Below, piece after piece: positions 30,301 through 40,387 of a stretch of DNA of 64,000 nt. Within the stretch, counting starts at the first letter, position 1, and each line of letters starts with the position of its first letter. The stretch comes from Apteryx mantelli (lineage: Eukaryota; Chordata; Aves; Apterygiformes; Apterygidae): positions 62,866,501 to 62,930,500 of the forward strand of contig NC_089980.1 in NCBI RefSeq assembly GCF_036417845.1, given 5' to 3'. The notes under the pieces were generated by a model that worked only from the letters and a program-made list of their open reading frames with translations, was not told the origin of the DNA and made no database searches. A program made the translations under genes and the position numbers.

Positions 30301-33300
30301 GAGGCAGTATCGTGAAACATGGCAGATGCCACTAAAGTCTGGAACTAACCATGAGCAAAAAAAAATTTTTTTGATTTGCATTTCCTCAAATTGATTAAGA
30401 AACACACACACAATACAAACTGCACTGCCTTGATTTTTAATTTATTGCAGGATAGTTAGAAACATGCCTTACCTAAACAGGATTCGTGGCATAAACCTTC
30501 AATCAGTTCAAAGACCCTCTGCAAGACCAAGTGGTTTGATTGTTGCCTAATCCTGTTCTACCGAGAAGTGATTAGGCAGTAAGACACGCAAAGGTTTGCA
30601 TATAGTGGAATATTTGATACTATGATCATAACCCAGCTTTGTTCTTCATTTTTCTTTCCACAAGAAATGAGGAACTCAACCCACACAAGCATCTAGGTCG
30701 CAGTCTTCCCTGGGGAAAACAGGCTTCCTCAAGCATTCAATCAGCCACATTTCAGTTCCACTGAACAAAGCACATTAAAACAGCTGTACAGAAGCTGCTT
30801 TGTTTGTGATCCACATACAACTGAAGCTTCAACTGCATAAGAATTAAGATTCATATTGGTGGGAAACAATTCTTGTTGCACATTTTGGGAATGAATCACA
30901 TTAACAGTGTCAAGTGGTCTAGTAAGATGTCATGCCGTTCAAAACAGAAGATTGCTATTTGCCACTGCAATTTGAATTTAGATGCATCTAATCTGTCATT
31001 CCAGAAAACTCTGGAACTTAGATATACTGCATTACATAGATGAACAGCCACGAACTAATATACGCTCTTTTCCATGCACCCAGTGATTTTAAGTCTATGT
31101 TGCAACATTTTAAGCAGTAGTATGTTTTGAAAAGTGCTGACTGACCGCAGTCTGAAACCAAAGTATCTCTATAGTTAAGGGAGAAGAGAGGCTAACTGCT
31201 ACGTATCTGCATACAGCTGAGAATCTCATCTTTTCCTCCTCACCATCTTCCAGCAGTTCAAGGTCAAAAGTTTTTACTGAAGACTCAACCTCTCATAAGA
31301 GTTGTCTGCCAATGGCAATTGGATTGGCAAAGACAGACAAATTTAGACTTCAGATCTGCAGGTATTAAGAGGCAGTCTGAAAAAATACTACCCTTCAGAA
31401 AGCTCTCCATTTATTCTGTTAGAAGTTGCACCTGAAGAGATTTTGAGAGTTGACTTATCAGTATTTATATACTACTGTTTCATCAGCTGAAGTATTGAGG
31501 CAACCTTGAAAGCAGCAACCACTCATGCAAGTAAGTACACAAGTAGTGTTCCGAGCATGAGCTGCTGCTGATTGATGAAACCAAATGCAAGCATGTGTCT
31601 AGAAACATGGCAGTATAATATTTAGATCAGCATGCAAAATATATACTGCATTACATAGACAGCCATGAACTAAGATGCACCTTTTTTCCATGCACCCAGT
31701 GATTTTAAGTCTATGTTGCAACATTTTAAGTCTCAGTTTGTTTTGAAAAGTACTGATTGATCATAGCCTGAAACCAAAGTGTGTCTATAGTTAAAGGAGA
31801 GATATAGGGAGATGGGAAGCCACTCTTCAAGACACCAATGACATCTTAGAACTACTGAAGCAGTCAGATTTGAAGAATGTAACTGAAAACAGAGGACTGC
31901 ATATAAACACCCTTTCTGTAACAGCTTACAAAAACATCCCAGAAGCTTAGCAATGCTCTAAAATCGCATTATAGCAAGTAGCATGAGGAAAGGTCAATGC
32001 AACATCAGGCTAGGTTGTGGTATATTTTAGAGGTATAATCCAACCTTTATCCTATGTTTAATGTCAGGTTTCAAGCAAGCCTATGCACAGTGTGTATCCT
32101 GCCACAGGTAGATACACTTACTTCTACTTGGGGTGTCCTGTAGAGTTTCACACTAGATTACTATTAACTATTGCAGAAGAAAGATTTCACTGTCTTATGA
32201 AGAGATCTGAATTCAGATCATGCTTTCCCAAATCTAGAATAAAGTTTTAAACTTTGAGAAGAAAAAAAATGCTTTGCTAATACAACTATTTTCTGAATTT
32301 CTTTGCTCTGAGACACTATCCATTAACACAACTCTGAAGTCCTTATCAGGAAAGTCAATTGTTTACTTACCTACTGACAGATAGGTCTTCCTATTGATGT
32401 CATACGCACAGACTGCACTTGATCTTCCACACTCTTGTACACCATAACAGAGGTTTATTTTATAGAACACATGGTTGTCTGTGTCAATTGCTTCCCATGT
32501 GTAACTGAAAAGAAAAAAAGCCTGTCAGTTAGTATTTACACTGGCTGCACTACCATCTCCTAGAGACCCATCCCTGAAATAACTAAGTTAAAGCAAACAG
32601 CCACTGCATTGAGCTTCATATTTGTGTTCTAGACAGTAAACACGAGAAATAGTTGTTACTGAGTCCAGGCCAAGAACAAAACAGGCTTAATCACTTAAGC
32701 AGAAGCACATATCAGTCCATTTTCCCCTTTCTTTTAACACCCAGCAATCCATTCTTCCCTCTCAAATCTCTTGGAAGGCTACTTTGAATGGGTATATTAC
32801 AGGTGGTAAGCCTTTTTTGAGAACCTAATATACTTTTCAAACATCTTTTGTAGGCTGCACACTAATGCATTTTATCAATACCCAATAATAGTCTTAAAAA
32901 AAAAAAATACAGCTAAGTGGAGCAGAGCAACAGACCCTTTAAGCTTCATGTTTAAAACAAACAAAAAACCCCCACAAGTTTAGGTTCTTAGAGCATTCAG
33001 ACTGGAACAAATAAGTAATGCTTATTAGGCCACAGCTGCACCTTTAAGCATTTACACACATCAGAACTTGTCCTTTCAGTATCAAAGGGTTATGTTGGAA
33101 GCTGGAAAACAAGCAAGGAGGGAGATTAAGAGACTCACTGAAAGAGGTATTACTAGTTAACTACGGCCACAAAGTCAGCTGGCAAAACCTGATAAAGAAA
33201 CATAAAGCTCTGCTTAAATACACTGGGGGAGGAAGTCAGAGTAACAGAACAAAAAAATTAAACAAATTCAAATGTGTAGTTCAGAGGTTGAATAAGGACT

Positions 33301-36300
33301 AGTTTCCCCTCACAGCAAGCACAGACTGTGCAGTGCATAGATGTAATTGGTAATATGACATGGCACCACTCAGTAATTTCCAGTTTAACTAGTTTGGGGT
33401 CAGAAGCTCTTTAGACAAGTTAGCTTACTAGCATGATGCTCTGGTTCAAGCTCTGTTAAATGTGTAATTCACTGTACATTCACAGTCAGCTTGGTTCAGA
33501 AGTACTTTTTCTTCTGGCAATATTTGGCATCCTCTTGACTGTACTGCTTTTTGCAAGAGATTCCCCAGTTCCCCTTCCTTCTTAGGTGAAAACTCTAGTA
33601 GGATTTAATGAAGACTCATCACACATCAGAACACTGGGGGTCACACAATGACCTATTAGGTAATACCAATATTTGCAATCAGCTAGAGTTTAATACATCT
33701 ATCAGACCCACAGAAGCATTTGTCTTAATCTACAGATCCTAGCAGAATTAAGAGACAAGTCCTGCAAGGAAACTCAGCTCCCCTCTTTCAGCCACCAGGA
33801 AGTTAGAAGTTGACCAGAACCCTCACACCTAGGGTTTGCTCAAGGGACTATCAAGTCCCTGTGCCTTAATCTCTAGCTTGCAGGTGTTTCAGTGTTTGAC
33901 ATCATCAGGCCCCAGATCCTGCCAGGAGGAGAGCCCATTCTTGTTCCACTTCTGAAGCCTAACTCTCAAATGAGAGAGGGGCAACAGCAGTTCAGCTACT
34001 TTATTCTACTCCCAATTAGTTTTTGAATCCTCCAAGAACTCCAAAATCCAGCTCCAAGAAATCCAAAATCTCTCATCTCAGCACAAGGAGCCAGCAGTAA
34101 GAGACTACAGTTTTCCAATTAATTACTGACTAGGGGGTTCTTTGCTTCCCTGTACTAAAGCAGCCCTAAAAATTTCATTCTACTAATGCCTGGAATAAGC
34201 TGGGGACAAATACAAGATCATCTGTGCAAACAAACAAACAAAATCTTCATACCCCATCACAATAATAAGGCTCAAAAAGCAAGTAACTTACCAGGTAGTG
34301 AGTCAAACCTAAAATACTAATAAAGCAACTATTTTTTTTTTTTTTTTAAATCAGCAAGATCATATACAAGGATTTTGTGTCTCAATCCCAGACATAAGTA
34401 TGTAGAACTGATATTTCACAATTGTACTAATTAGTTCTCTGAGCCAGTTTCTTACACTTCAAGTGGATCAAGACAATCCCTAGGCAGGAAAATGATGAGA
34501 ATTAACCTTCAGTAGAGAATAAGAGTTCAGGACAGGAAGGAAATTGGACAAGACAAAAAAGAACCAGCAGATTATACCTTCAAGGGCTCTGAAAACAGTA
34601 AAGGATTTAGACTAATGCCATTTTTTGCCCCAGCAGAAAACGCATTCCTATCAGGATAGGACTTCTCCAAGGTGAAGCCCTGGAAAGTTAGCATTCTGCT
34701 GAGAAGTTCCCACAAGGCTCAAGTGCTCTGTTTTGACTGGTTTTGGAAAACAAGAAAAAGGTAGCTTATGTAATACCAAGGCATTAAAACTTCTGCTCAA
34801 GCTAGAGTGTTTTCAGTATTCTTTTAGAGAATTTGAAAATTAACATTTGTCTCTGAATTTAATGAGAATCTAAGTCCTTCCTACAACAGAATTATGTTTC
34901 TGTTAGAGATGAAGTGTTTTGCTTTCCCCATTCAATGTTATCATGAAACGGAGGGAATCCAGCATCTTTGAGTCAGTTTACTCATGTGCCAGAAGCAACA
35001 GAGAAACAAGATGAGAATGCACATGTACAGAAACAAAAGAGTCACTACAACGAGCCTTTCCCTCCGCCCTTTCACAGAGGCGTGGACAGCAAAGTGCAAG
35101 GAATTTTTCAAAACAATCCATGGGCAGGAAGTAAGAACCTCCAATGTCTACTCATGTTCTAAATCGCACCTTTAATGAAAAAAAGCCTGCAAAATGAAAA
35201 AAAAAAATCTAACGTCCCTAGTGGTTTCTGAGTAATACTACTTTTAAAGTAGTTCAATGGACTAATTATTTTTAATGGGCAGGGAGGTACAGGGAAAGGA
35301 TTTATTCACAGCACTGACAAAACACACTGAAGCATGACAGCAGGCTGGATATAGTCTGAGCAGTTGCTCTAAACTAAGAGATGCAAAATACACTTTCACA
35401 GTGAAAGCAAGAATTACTTCTTTTACAAATAAGGCTGCCAGCAATAAATCAGTGCCCGGGAATAGTTTCAAGCTGCAGCCCTGTGGCATGTGCTCTACTT
35501 TCCAATAAGATACAAACTGATCACTCCACCGCATCCAGTAATGGAAACAATCTGTGATCACAGCTCCTCACTGCAGCTCAGCCACTTGAACCAGCTTCTT
35601 CCAGCTGCTCAGCAGCCACCTTCTACCAGTGGTTATTCTTCACGTAATCATCCTTTTACCTAGTCCAGCCAAAGTTACCCATTCAGCAAACATCTGTTAT
35701 TTAAAGTGCTTAAGCTATCCCAAATTCATTCCAATTGAGCTAGTTTAGGCAGCTGTTATACAAACAGATTCAAAGAGCAATAGCTCAGGGGGTATGGGGG
35801 AACAATAAACTTCCCTGCCTGCTTTTGACTGCAGTTAGAGCAAATGGATAGCCACTTTTGGTGCAGTTCCAGAGCTAGGATCAAGCATGGTTTAGAAGTG
35901 TCCCATCTTGATTTAAACAGTCAAATATCTGTTTTTGCTGAAGTGACAGTGACACCTGTTTCTAGCTAAAACCAGCCATAGACCATCCCAGTCAGAGGTC
36001 TGAATTTGAGAAACTGTTTTGGGACACGTTCTCTCCTTTCCCTCCCCTCCTCTGCTGGCCTCTGCTTGTGAGACAAGCTGGATCCCAGAATTGCTGTGGC
36101 TCAAAATTAACTCAGCAAAAACAGGTGTGTGCATGCACATAGAGAGGGGGGATAGAATCAGGTCAGTTCCCTCATCTAGCTCACAGTGACTGGCCACACA
36201 CAGGAGGCAGCAGAAGGCAGGGAGGATCCCCTGGTTAAGGCAGCACCAATCTAAGCTACTGTTGAAAGTGGCTGTGTAAGCAAGATCCAAACAAACAAGT

Positions 36301-39300
36301 TATTTGGAATAAACTCGCTTGCAGGTCAGGCCTTCCAACTACCTAGTTTTGGTTTTTAGACACAGAGTACAACATGAAAAAACAACTATTTTTCAGCAAG
36401 CATAAGATCAGAAGAGTGCTCTGCATTTTCTGACACAGCAAAGAAGCAAGTCAGAAAAAAAAAAGCAGTAAGGCAGAAAAGGGATAGTGAGCCTGAATTA
36501 CCTTCTGAAGCAAAGTAGTTTTCAGCTCAGCCACTGCAATCAGATGACTTGCAGAAGGGCAGAAGCTGTCACAGCAAGTGGTTCCTCAAGCTAGAGCCAT
36601 GAGCCACTTTGAGGTTTGAATACTGGTTATCCGCTTCAAATGCGATGACACACAAGAAAGACTTTCTGAGTGGCTTTCTGAGAACCCATGCTCAAGTTGC
36701 TGGTTCTCAGTCTTTTGCCAAGAGATGACTGCTGGGAAGAAGAGTAAACCCTGCTGCAACAGCTATAAAGAACAGTTGCAAAGAAGCATGCATTTGCTCT
36801 CTAGGGAATGCATCTAACAGAATCATTTTGTTCTAAGGGGTATTACATAGACTACTTGGCACAGGACAAGGGCAACATACGATCACAGGATTGGAAAGCT
36901 GATCCATGTGTGATTATGCATCTGCACCAGAGTCCTTGCACACAATTTTGTACTCAGCAACTCCTCAACTGTGAAAATATTTCAGAGATAAGACTAATAT
37001 CTGAAGCTCTTTACAAGCAGCTTCGACCAGTATGATCACAGGGAGACAAGCTTGGGAACAATTTCCACAATGACCATTTCAAATTTGAAACTAGAAGCTT
37101 AGATGTACCACCTTGCACTAAGACTATTAGATGCACCTACCACAAATACACATAGCAAAGAAATTTGTTTCCATACCAAAGCAAGTTCTCCCCAGAGAAA
37201 ATGAGAAACAGCAGAAAATACAAAGCCATAGCTGCATTTGAAAAGCTGAAGGAAATAGTCTTGTTAACACATCCCTATTCATGCTTAGTTCTACTCCAGT
37301 TTACCTGTCACTTTTTCTAACCACCGCATGGTATACGTCTTCAGGCAAGTTTTCTTGCCTGTATCATGTGTAACAGCTTTACAACTCTACCACAAGCTGC
37401 CTAACTTCCTCCTTGTAAGTACTTTGTCTTTCATGATAAACACTGTAAGCTGCATCCACCACATCATGCAACAAATGTGTAAGAAAAGGGATAGCAATTT
37501 GAAGTTCAAGTATGTAAGAGCTATAGGAAGCTCATGTACTGAGGAAGAGCTTCTAAACCATCATAACGGATGCTTCCAAGGCATGTGAAGCAACCATGCA
37601 CATATGCAAATAAGTCCAGTAATGAGTTATTTATGGCACTCCCACTTAAAAGATGTCAAAGCACTTTATTGGGCTAAGTAAGTTCAACTAAAGGTCATCT
37701 CTCTGCACTCAGCTCATGCTTCTTCACCAAGGCTGAGCTGAACACTAAACCCAAGGCATCAGTGAATCAAGAGAGTCAAGAGCCAAGTATTAGTTCCATA
37801 ACAAATGCTGAAAAAAGTGTCTGAATGAACTGTATGTGCAGTCAAATGTAAGAGTTGTACCATTTATAAATGACACATTGAAGTAGTCAGATAATTTGAT
37901 AATTAGTAATTCAGCATAGTAACAATCCTGCAACATATAACAGTTCTAAGGGCTTTTCCTTTCGTTCAGAAAATTGAAAGTTATAGAAGTTATGCACTGA
38001 TCCCTATCCTTGCACAGAAGGCAAAAAACATTACCTGTCATCAAGTAACATTTCATCTAGGACAAGACAGTGTTTTCTATTTGCTGCTCTGCTGCAACAC
38101 TCAAAACATTTCTTCCCCTCTAGAAAAAACTGCAGGAAAAGTTTTATAGGAACTTCCCTGATGTTACACTGAAGTTTAGTCCAAACAGTCAGTGGGGTTT
38201 TTTGTTTGTTAGTTTTTAAAAAGGTAACTGGATTTAAAGAACAGTTCACAGAATTAATTCTGAGCCCAATTTATTCTACACAAGGATAATTAAGAGCTTG
38301 ATTCTCCTCTGTTGTCACATGAATGATGCAAGGGGAAGACAGAAGAATGGGGGATAAAGACTGAACTGACTAGTAACCTCATATCCAACTAAATCTCCTG
38401 TATTATTTCCCTGGTGTTCATATTGCAATAATCCTACAGACTTGAAATTCTACACAGAAGATAAAAACAGAATTATAATTACAAGCTACCTGACAGCACA
38501 GTCAGCTTTAAAAGTAACCATGTAAAAAGCATGACAAAACCAGTCACCACAAGCCATGACATTTGACAAAGTTTTAAAAAAGGAAAACTCTGGAATCACT
38601 CTACTCTTCTTTAAAGAGAGTATTAGTACCTATTCTAATCACCAACCTTTTCCTTCCTTGTCCAGCTTTTGACATTCACACATCAGACACAGAGGTCGCT
38701 GCAGCTGCACAAGCCTTATTAGGCCACACAAAAGCCAGGGTACAAGAAAACAGTTCTCATATTCTTATTAGACAAGTCAAAAATCTTGTCTTAAAACAAT
38801 CCAAAGATAAATTGGTGAGGAATTTGTCCTGAAGACCCATGTTGTGGCTTCTGGATGAGACATCAGTCAGTGGTATAAACATTCAAGTTACCCAACTGAA
38901 TCATTCCTCATTTGGCAGCTTTTCTTCACTGTGTCTGGTACGACACTTCACTGCAGATCTCCATGGGGTCTTCAAAACTGTCAAACCACAACTCCTTGCT
39001 TTTTTCTTCACACATTCTAGATTACCAGGCAACAGTTCTGCAAAGCAGTTTTTCCACCATGGCACAATAGCAAGTGCAGGTTTTTGATGTAGGCCCAACT
39101 TAAAAGGAAAACCACAGACTACCTCATCTATTCCACAACTTACTTTCTCTTTGCCAGTAACAAAGGGAAACCAGTTTAAGTAACTCACATTCAAAGCAAA
39201 ACTACGTATTTCGGATGGGCATTCCCAAATATTCCTCTAGTAAAAAGTCATTCAAGAAAACCAGGACAAATACCTTGACAGGACTGAAAGCTACTTTCAA

Positions 39301-40387
39301 AATAGAAACTGCTTGAGGATTAAGTCACTTAGGATAGCCTAAAAAATAGTCAAAGGAGCTAAATTCCCTCTAGAAGAGGTGAGTTTCTTATTTATGTCTC
39401 AACTTCACAATTAGCAAGGTCACCTTAAAAAAGCTTTTTCTGCCACTCTCATGTGCTAACCTTGCAAGCAAACCTATTTTCCCCCCTTTTTCATACAAGT
39501 ACTAGGGACCCAAACTATGTCCTCATTGTTTCCTTAGTGGGCTGCAATGATGCTTGTCCAGCATTGTCCAGTGTCTTGCTGATCAAGACAGAATATTCCT
39601 GTGAGTACTACAGGGTAACCCCACCTCAAAGCAGAAGCAATGAGGACCAGCAAGATATATTTGCCAAACTAGATTCCTGACCGAACTCGGAATAGAAACA
39701 GGACAAAACACGAAGAACAGTGTTATTTCCACATAGTAGTTCTTGTTTCTAAGGCTTGCTTAACTCACCTTTAAGTAACTTACCGGCACTTGGTGATATC
39801 CTGAGTAAAACGAAGGCTATAAAGTTACGCTCCTTCCAAACCACTTTTTTTTTCCCCTCCCCCAACATAGAGCAGATACGGTTGCAAAGACCAGCAGTCC
39901 TGGCCGGAGGCAACTTTAACAGAGCAATTTTCACACCTCCCGACCCACGCGATGAAGCCCCGCAGGGGACGGCGCCACATCGTCACGCAGCAGCGGCCCT
40001 GAAGTTTATTCCCCTTTTTTTAGGGGACCCGCCCGGCTGTGCCGACCCCGGCCCCCCGCCCCTGCGGAGGCCGAGCGCCCCCTTCCCCCCCCAGCACCGG
40101 GGGCCGGGAAAGGCGGCGCGCGGGGGGCACGGGGCACGGCCGGCAGCCCCCGCCCGCGCACACGCGGCCCGCGGCGGGGGAGCAGCGGCACCGCCCCCCG
40201 CGCACCCCTGGCCGCGCCGCGCCACCGCCCACCTGCACAGCTCCCGGTAGGCGTCGGTCGGGGTCGCGGCCGCGACCGCCCCGCCGCCTGCCCCCGGCCG
40301 CAGCAGGAGCGACAGGAGGGCGAGGAACAGCGCGGCGAGGGCCGGGGCGCGGGGCGGCCCACGCGGGCGGCGGGCGGCGAGTGCCAT
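220..40387 (-). CDS. IGF2R: IGF2R, cation-independent mannose-6-phosphate receptor, 5' part (exons 1-30)
   Basis: Type I membrane receptor that carries mannose-6-phosphate-tagged acid hydrolases from the Golgi and cell surface to endosomes and lysosomes. Thirty exons, all with AG acceptors and GT donors, join in one open frame of 4225 coding bases. The product starts with a signal peptide and continues with about 147-residue cysteine-rich repeats: domains 1-9 and the start of domain 10. Each repeat shows the family signatures, for example NICG/NVCR-type strands and WxTxxAC. The order matches mammalian CI-MPR throughout. Sugar-contact residues are intact in domain 3 (Gln388, Ser426, Arg430, Glu455, Tyr460), domain 5 (Gln682, Arg725, Glu747, Tyr752) and domain 9 (Gln1274, His1311, Arg1316, Glu1336, Tyr1342). 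The gene is cut by the window edge, so about 1100 C-terminal residues (domains 10-15, TM, tail) are missing. Coding segments are listed separately below. Confidence 0.97.
1174..1271 (-). CDS. IGF2R: IGF2R exon 29, end of domain 9 and start of domain 10
   Basis: Reads [20 protein letters not shown] then [12 protein letters not shown]. Glu1336 and Tyr1342 complete the domain 9 site. Acceptor TTTCAG, donor GTAAGT, ending with two bases (AA) of a Lys codon. Confidence 0.95.
1991..2121 (-). CDS. IGF2R: IGF2R exon 28, domain 9 (carries the binding His and Arg)
   Basis: Reads [20 protein letters not shown] then [20 protein letters not shown]. His1311 and Arg1316 match the mammalian domain 9 contact residues. 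Acceptor TTTTAG, donor GTTAGT, ends between codons. Confidence 0.95.
2526..2732 (-). CDS. IGF2R: IGF2R exon 27, domain 9 (carries the binding Gln)
   Basis: Reads [20 protein letters not shown], then [16 protein letters not shown] and [10 protein letters not shown]; Gln1274 is the contact glutamine. Acceptor TAAAG, donor GTACAG, ending with the G of a Gly codon. Longest exon in the window (207 bp). Confidence 0.95.
4184..4271 (-). CDS. IGF2R: IGF2R exon 26, start of domain 9
   Basis: Reads [20 protein letters not shown] then AACPVHKAE. Opens domain 9, the second high-affinity mannose-6-phosphate site. Acceptor TGTAG, donor GTAAGC. Confidence 0.95.
4629..4807 (-). CDS. IGF2R: IGF2R exon 25, domain 8
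   Basis: Reads [20 protein letters not shown], then [20 protein letters not shown] and [10 protein letters not shown], closing domain 8. Acceptor TGTAG, donor GTAACT, ends between codons. Confidence 0.95.
5497..5640 (-). CDS. IGF2R: IGF2R exon 24, domain 8
   Basis: Reads [20 protein letters not shown], then [20 protein letters not shown], nearly identical to mammals. Acceptor TTTCAG, donor GTAAGC. Confidence 0.95.
6220..6387 (-). CDS. IGF2R: IGF2R exon 23, end of domain 7 and start of domain 8
   Basis: Reads [20 protein letters not shown], then [20 protein letters not shown]. The FHTALAC signature opens domain 8. Acceptor TTACAG, donor GTAAGT. Confidence 0.95.
7548..7722 (-). CDS. IGF2R: IGF2R exon 22, domain 7
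   Basis: Starts [20 protein letters not shown] and continues CEAENLTSV, then [18 protein letters not shown]. Acceptor TTTAG immediately before CTAAAC, donor GTAAGC; ends with one base of a Gly codon. Confidence 0.95.
8376..8477 (-). CDS. IGF2R: IGF2R exon 21, domain 7
   Basis: Exactly 34 codons, [20 protein letters not shown] then [20 protein letters not shown] and SGIGK are identical to mammals. Acceptor TTGCAG, donor GTAAGG. Confidence 0.95.
9149..9250 (-). CDS. IGF2R: IGF2R exon 20, start of domain 7
   Basis: Exactly 34 codons, ending between codons: [20 protein letters not shown] then [11 protein letters not shown]. Acceptor TTCCAG, donor GTGAGA. Confidence 0.95.
9340..9354. repeat. Poly-C run (15 C), G15 in the IGF2R pre-mRNA
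   Basis: Uninterrupted run of 15 C in intron 19. It reads as G15 in the transcript and may vary in length or be a sequencing-sensitive site. Confidence 0.9.
10283..10462 (-). CDS. IGF2R: IGF2R exon 19, domain 6
   Basis: Exactly 60 codons. Reads [20 protein letters not shown], later [10 protein letters not shown] and [12 protein letters not shown], the end of domain 6. Acceptor TTCTAG, donor GTAAGG. Confidence 0.95.
12355..12517 (-). CDS. IGF2R: IGF2R exon 18, domain 6
   Basis: Reads [20 protein letters not shown] then [20 protein letters not shown]. The acceptor CTCAG is followed by CTTAGCC, so the split Ser codon is AGC. Donor GTGAGT. Confidence 0.95.
12948..13063 (-). CDS. IGF2R: IGF2R exon 17, end of domain 5 and start of domain 6
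   Basis: Reads [20 protein letters not shown] then [18 protein letters not shown]. Glu747 and Tyr752 complete the domain 5 binding set. Acceptor TTTTAG, donor GTATGA; ends in a split Ser codon. Confidence 0.95.
13624..13801 (-). CDS. IGF2R: IGF2R exon 16, domain 5 (carries the binding Arg)
   Basis: Reads [20 protein letters not shown], then [18 protein letters not shown] and GQPEYQ. Arg725 sits at the position of the mammalian domain 5 contact arginine. Acceptor TTCTAG, donor GTAAGT, ends between codons. Confidence 0.95.
15031..15178 (-). CDS. IGF2R: IGF2R exon 15, domain 5 (carries the binding Gln)
   Basis: Reads [18 protein letters not shown], then [17 protein letters not shown] and AACQVTQ. 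Gln682 is the predicted contact residue. Acceptor GATTAG, donor GTGAGT; ends with two bases of a Ser codon. Confidence 0.95.
15640..15771 (-). CDS. IGF2R: IGF2R exon 14, start of domain 5
   Basis: Reads [20 protein letters not shown] then [19 protein letters not shown], almost the same as mammals. Opens domain 5, the lower-affinity site that in mammals prefers mannose-6-phosphate still capped with GlcNAc. Acceptor ACCAG, donor GTATGT. Confidence 0.95.
16662..16808 (-). CDS. IGF2R: IGF2R exon 13, domain 4
   Basis: Reads [20 protein letters not shown], then [20 protein letters not shown], closing domain 4. Acceptor TTGCAG, donor GTAAGA; both edge codons are split and restore frame with the neighbours. 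Confidence 0.95.
17149..17289 (-). CDS. IGF2R: IGF2R exon 12, domain 4
   Basis: Reads [20 protein letters not shown] then [13 protein letters not shown] and [10 protein letters not shown], the typical mid-part of a CI-MPR repeat. Acceptor TTTCAG, donor GTGAGT. Confidence 0.95.
17589..17750 (-). CDS. IGF2R: IGF2R exon 11, end of domain 3 and start of domain 4
   Basis: Reads [20 protein letters not shown] then [11 protein letters not shown]. Glu455 and Tyr460 (in TGEVDCTY) complete the domain 3 binding site. Ends SPLIHSS plus a split codon. The acceptor is a weak-looking GTCAAG that directly abuts GT; donor GTATGG. Confidence 0.94.
18145..18248 (-). CDS. IGF2R: IGF2R exon 10, domain 3 (carries the binding Arg)
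   Basis: Reads [20 protein letters not shown] then [14 protein letters not shown]. Ser426 and Arg430 correspond to the sugar-contact residues of mammalian domain 3. Acceptor ACTCAG, donor GTGAGT. Confidence 0.96.
19099..19279 (-). CDS. IGF2R: IGF2R exon 9, domain 3 (carries the binding Gln)
   Basis: Reads [16 protein letters not shown] and then SSCQVKP, where Gln388 is the conserved sugar-contacting glutamine. Ends ENQTLR with the Arg codon split. Acceptor TTCAG, donor GTATGT. Separated from exon 8 by a short 174-bp intron. Confidence 0.96.
19454..19616 (-). CDS. IGF2R: IGF2R exon 8, start of domain 3
   Basis: Reads [20 protein letters not shown] then DYLESRSC, ending [11 protein letters not shown] plus one base of Gly. 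Carries the WxTxYAC signature and the opening of domain 3, the first high-affinity mannose-6-phosphate site. Acceptor GTCAG, donor GTAAAC. Confidence 0.96.
21159..21273 (-). CDS. IGF2R: IGF2R exon 7, domain 2
   Basis: Completes the Arg codon and reads [18 protein letters not shown] then [16 protein letters not shown], the last strands of domain 2. Acceptor TTCTAG, donor GTAACT, ends between codons. Confidence 0.95.
23075..23195 (-). CDS. IGF2R: IGF2R exon 6, domain 2
   Basis: Reads [20 protein letters not shown] then [19 protein letters not shown]. The CPxGxAACL segment and DVGxPR are conserved with the family; the loop before them diverges from mammals. Acceptor TAACAG, donor GTACTT, ending in a split Arg codon. 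Confidence 0.94.
24255..24384 (-). CDS. IGF2R: IGF2R exon 5, domain 2
   Basis: Reads [20 protein letters not shown] followed by a DDSD-rich loop and [10 protein letters not shown]. Nearly identical to mammalian domain 2. Acceptor TTTTAG, donor GTGTGA, ending with one base of a Gly codon. Confidence 0.95.
24802..24900 (-). CDS. IGF2R: IGF2R exon 4, domain 1/2 junction
   Basis: Exactly 33 codons, [20 protein letters not shown] then [13 protein letters not shown], with the WRTxxAC signature of the repeat. Acceptor AATAG, donor GTAATC. Confidence 0.95.
26584..26708 (-). CDS. IGF2R: IGF2R exon 3, domain 1
   Basis: Acceptor CCTAG, donor GTAAGT. Reads [20 protein letters not shown] and then a segment ending NFLCGKTL, the end of domain 1. 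NTT is a potential N-glycosylation site. Ends between codons. Confidence 0.94.
31023..31183. repeat. Intron 2 local duplication, copy A
   Basis: About 160 bp closely matching 31642-31803 in the same orientation, including a perfect 44-base match (31071-31114 against 31687-31730). The flanks do not match. Confidence 0.9.
31642..31803. repeat. Intron 2 local duplication, copy B
   Basis: Direct-repeat partner of 31023-31183, offset about 618 bp. The middle is identical and the ends diverge by substitutions and small indels. It does not resemble a repeat family I recognise. Confidence 0.9.
32371..32504 (-). CDS. IGF2R: IGF2R exon 2, domain 1
   Basis: Acceptor TTTTCAG, donor GTAAGT. Completes the Ser codon split from exon 1 and reads [20 protein letters not shown], then an ECGRSSAVC cysteine segment, ending in a split Gly codon. 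It aligns with the first strands of CI-MPR domain 1. It is isolated by long introns on both sides (7.7 kb and 5.7 kb). Confidence 0.95.
32505..40232 (-). other. IGF2R: IGF2R intron 1
   Basis: 7.7 kb, AT-rich after the CpG island ends near 39945. Contains a poly-T/A run near 34331-34347 and no open frame with recognisable homology. I see no additional exon that would keep the frame between exon 1 (ending AG) and exon 2 (starting T). Confidence 0.85.
40233..40387 (-). CDS. IGF2R: IGF2R exon 1 (coding part): signal peptide and start of domain 1
   Basis: Starts at an ATG inside the CpG island, giving [10 protein letters not shown] followed by the hydrophobic core [14 protein letters not shown] (residues 15-28), a clear signal peptide. 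It ends after RELC plus two bases (AG) of a split codon at donor GTGGGC. The ELC-S junction matches the mammalian protein. The Kozak context is only moderate (C at -3, G at +4). The sequence is extremely GC-rich, unlike the other exons. The 5' UTR start is not visible. Confidence 0.88.

Larger units (their letters stand above)
26709..32370 (-). other. IGF2R: IGF2R intron 2
   Basis: 5.7 kb, AT-rich and CpG-poor throughout. Holds a local duplication (31023-31183 and 31642-31803) and a short CA run near 30402-30412. In placental mammals this intron contains a CpG island and antisense promoter; nothing comparable is visible here. Confidence 0.85.

Noticed and set aside
35913..36290. 125-codon minus-strand open frame inside IGF2R intron 1
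   Set aside because: Does not join exons 1 and 2 in frame and resembles no part of the receptor.
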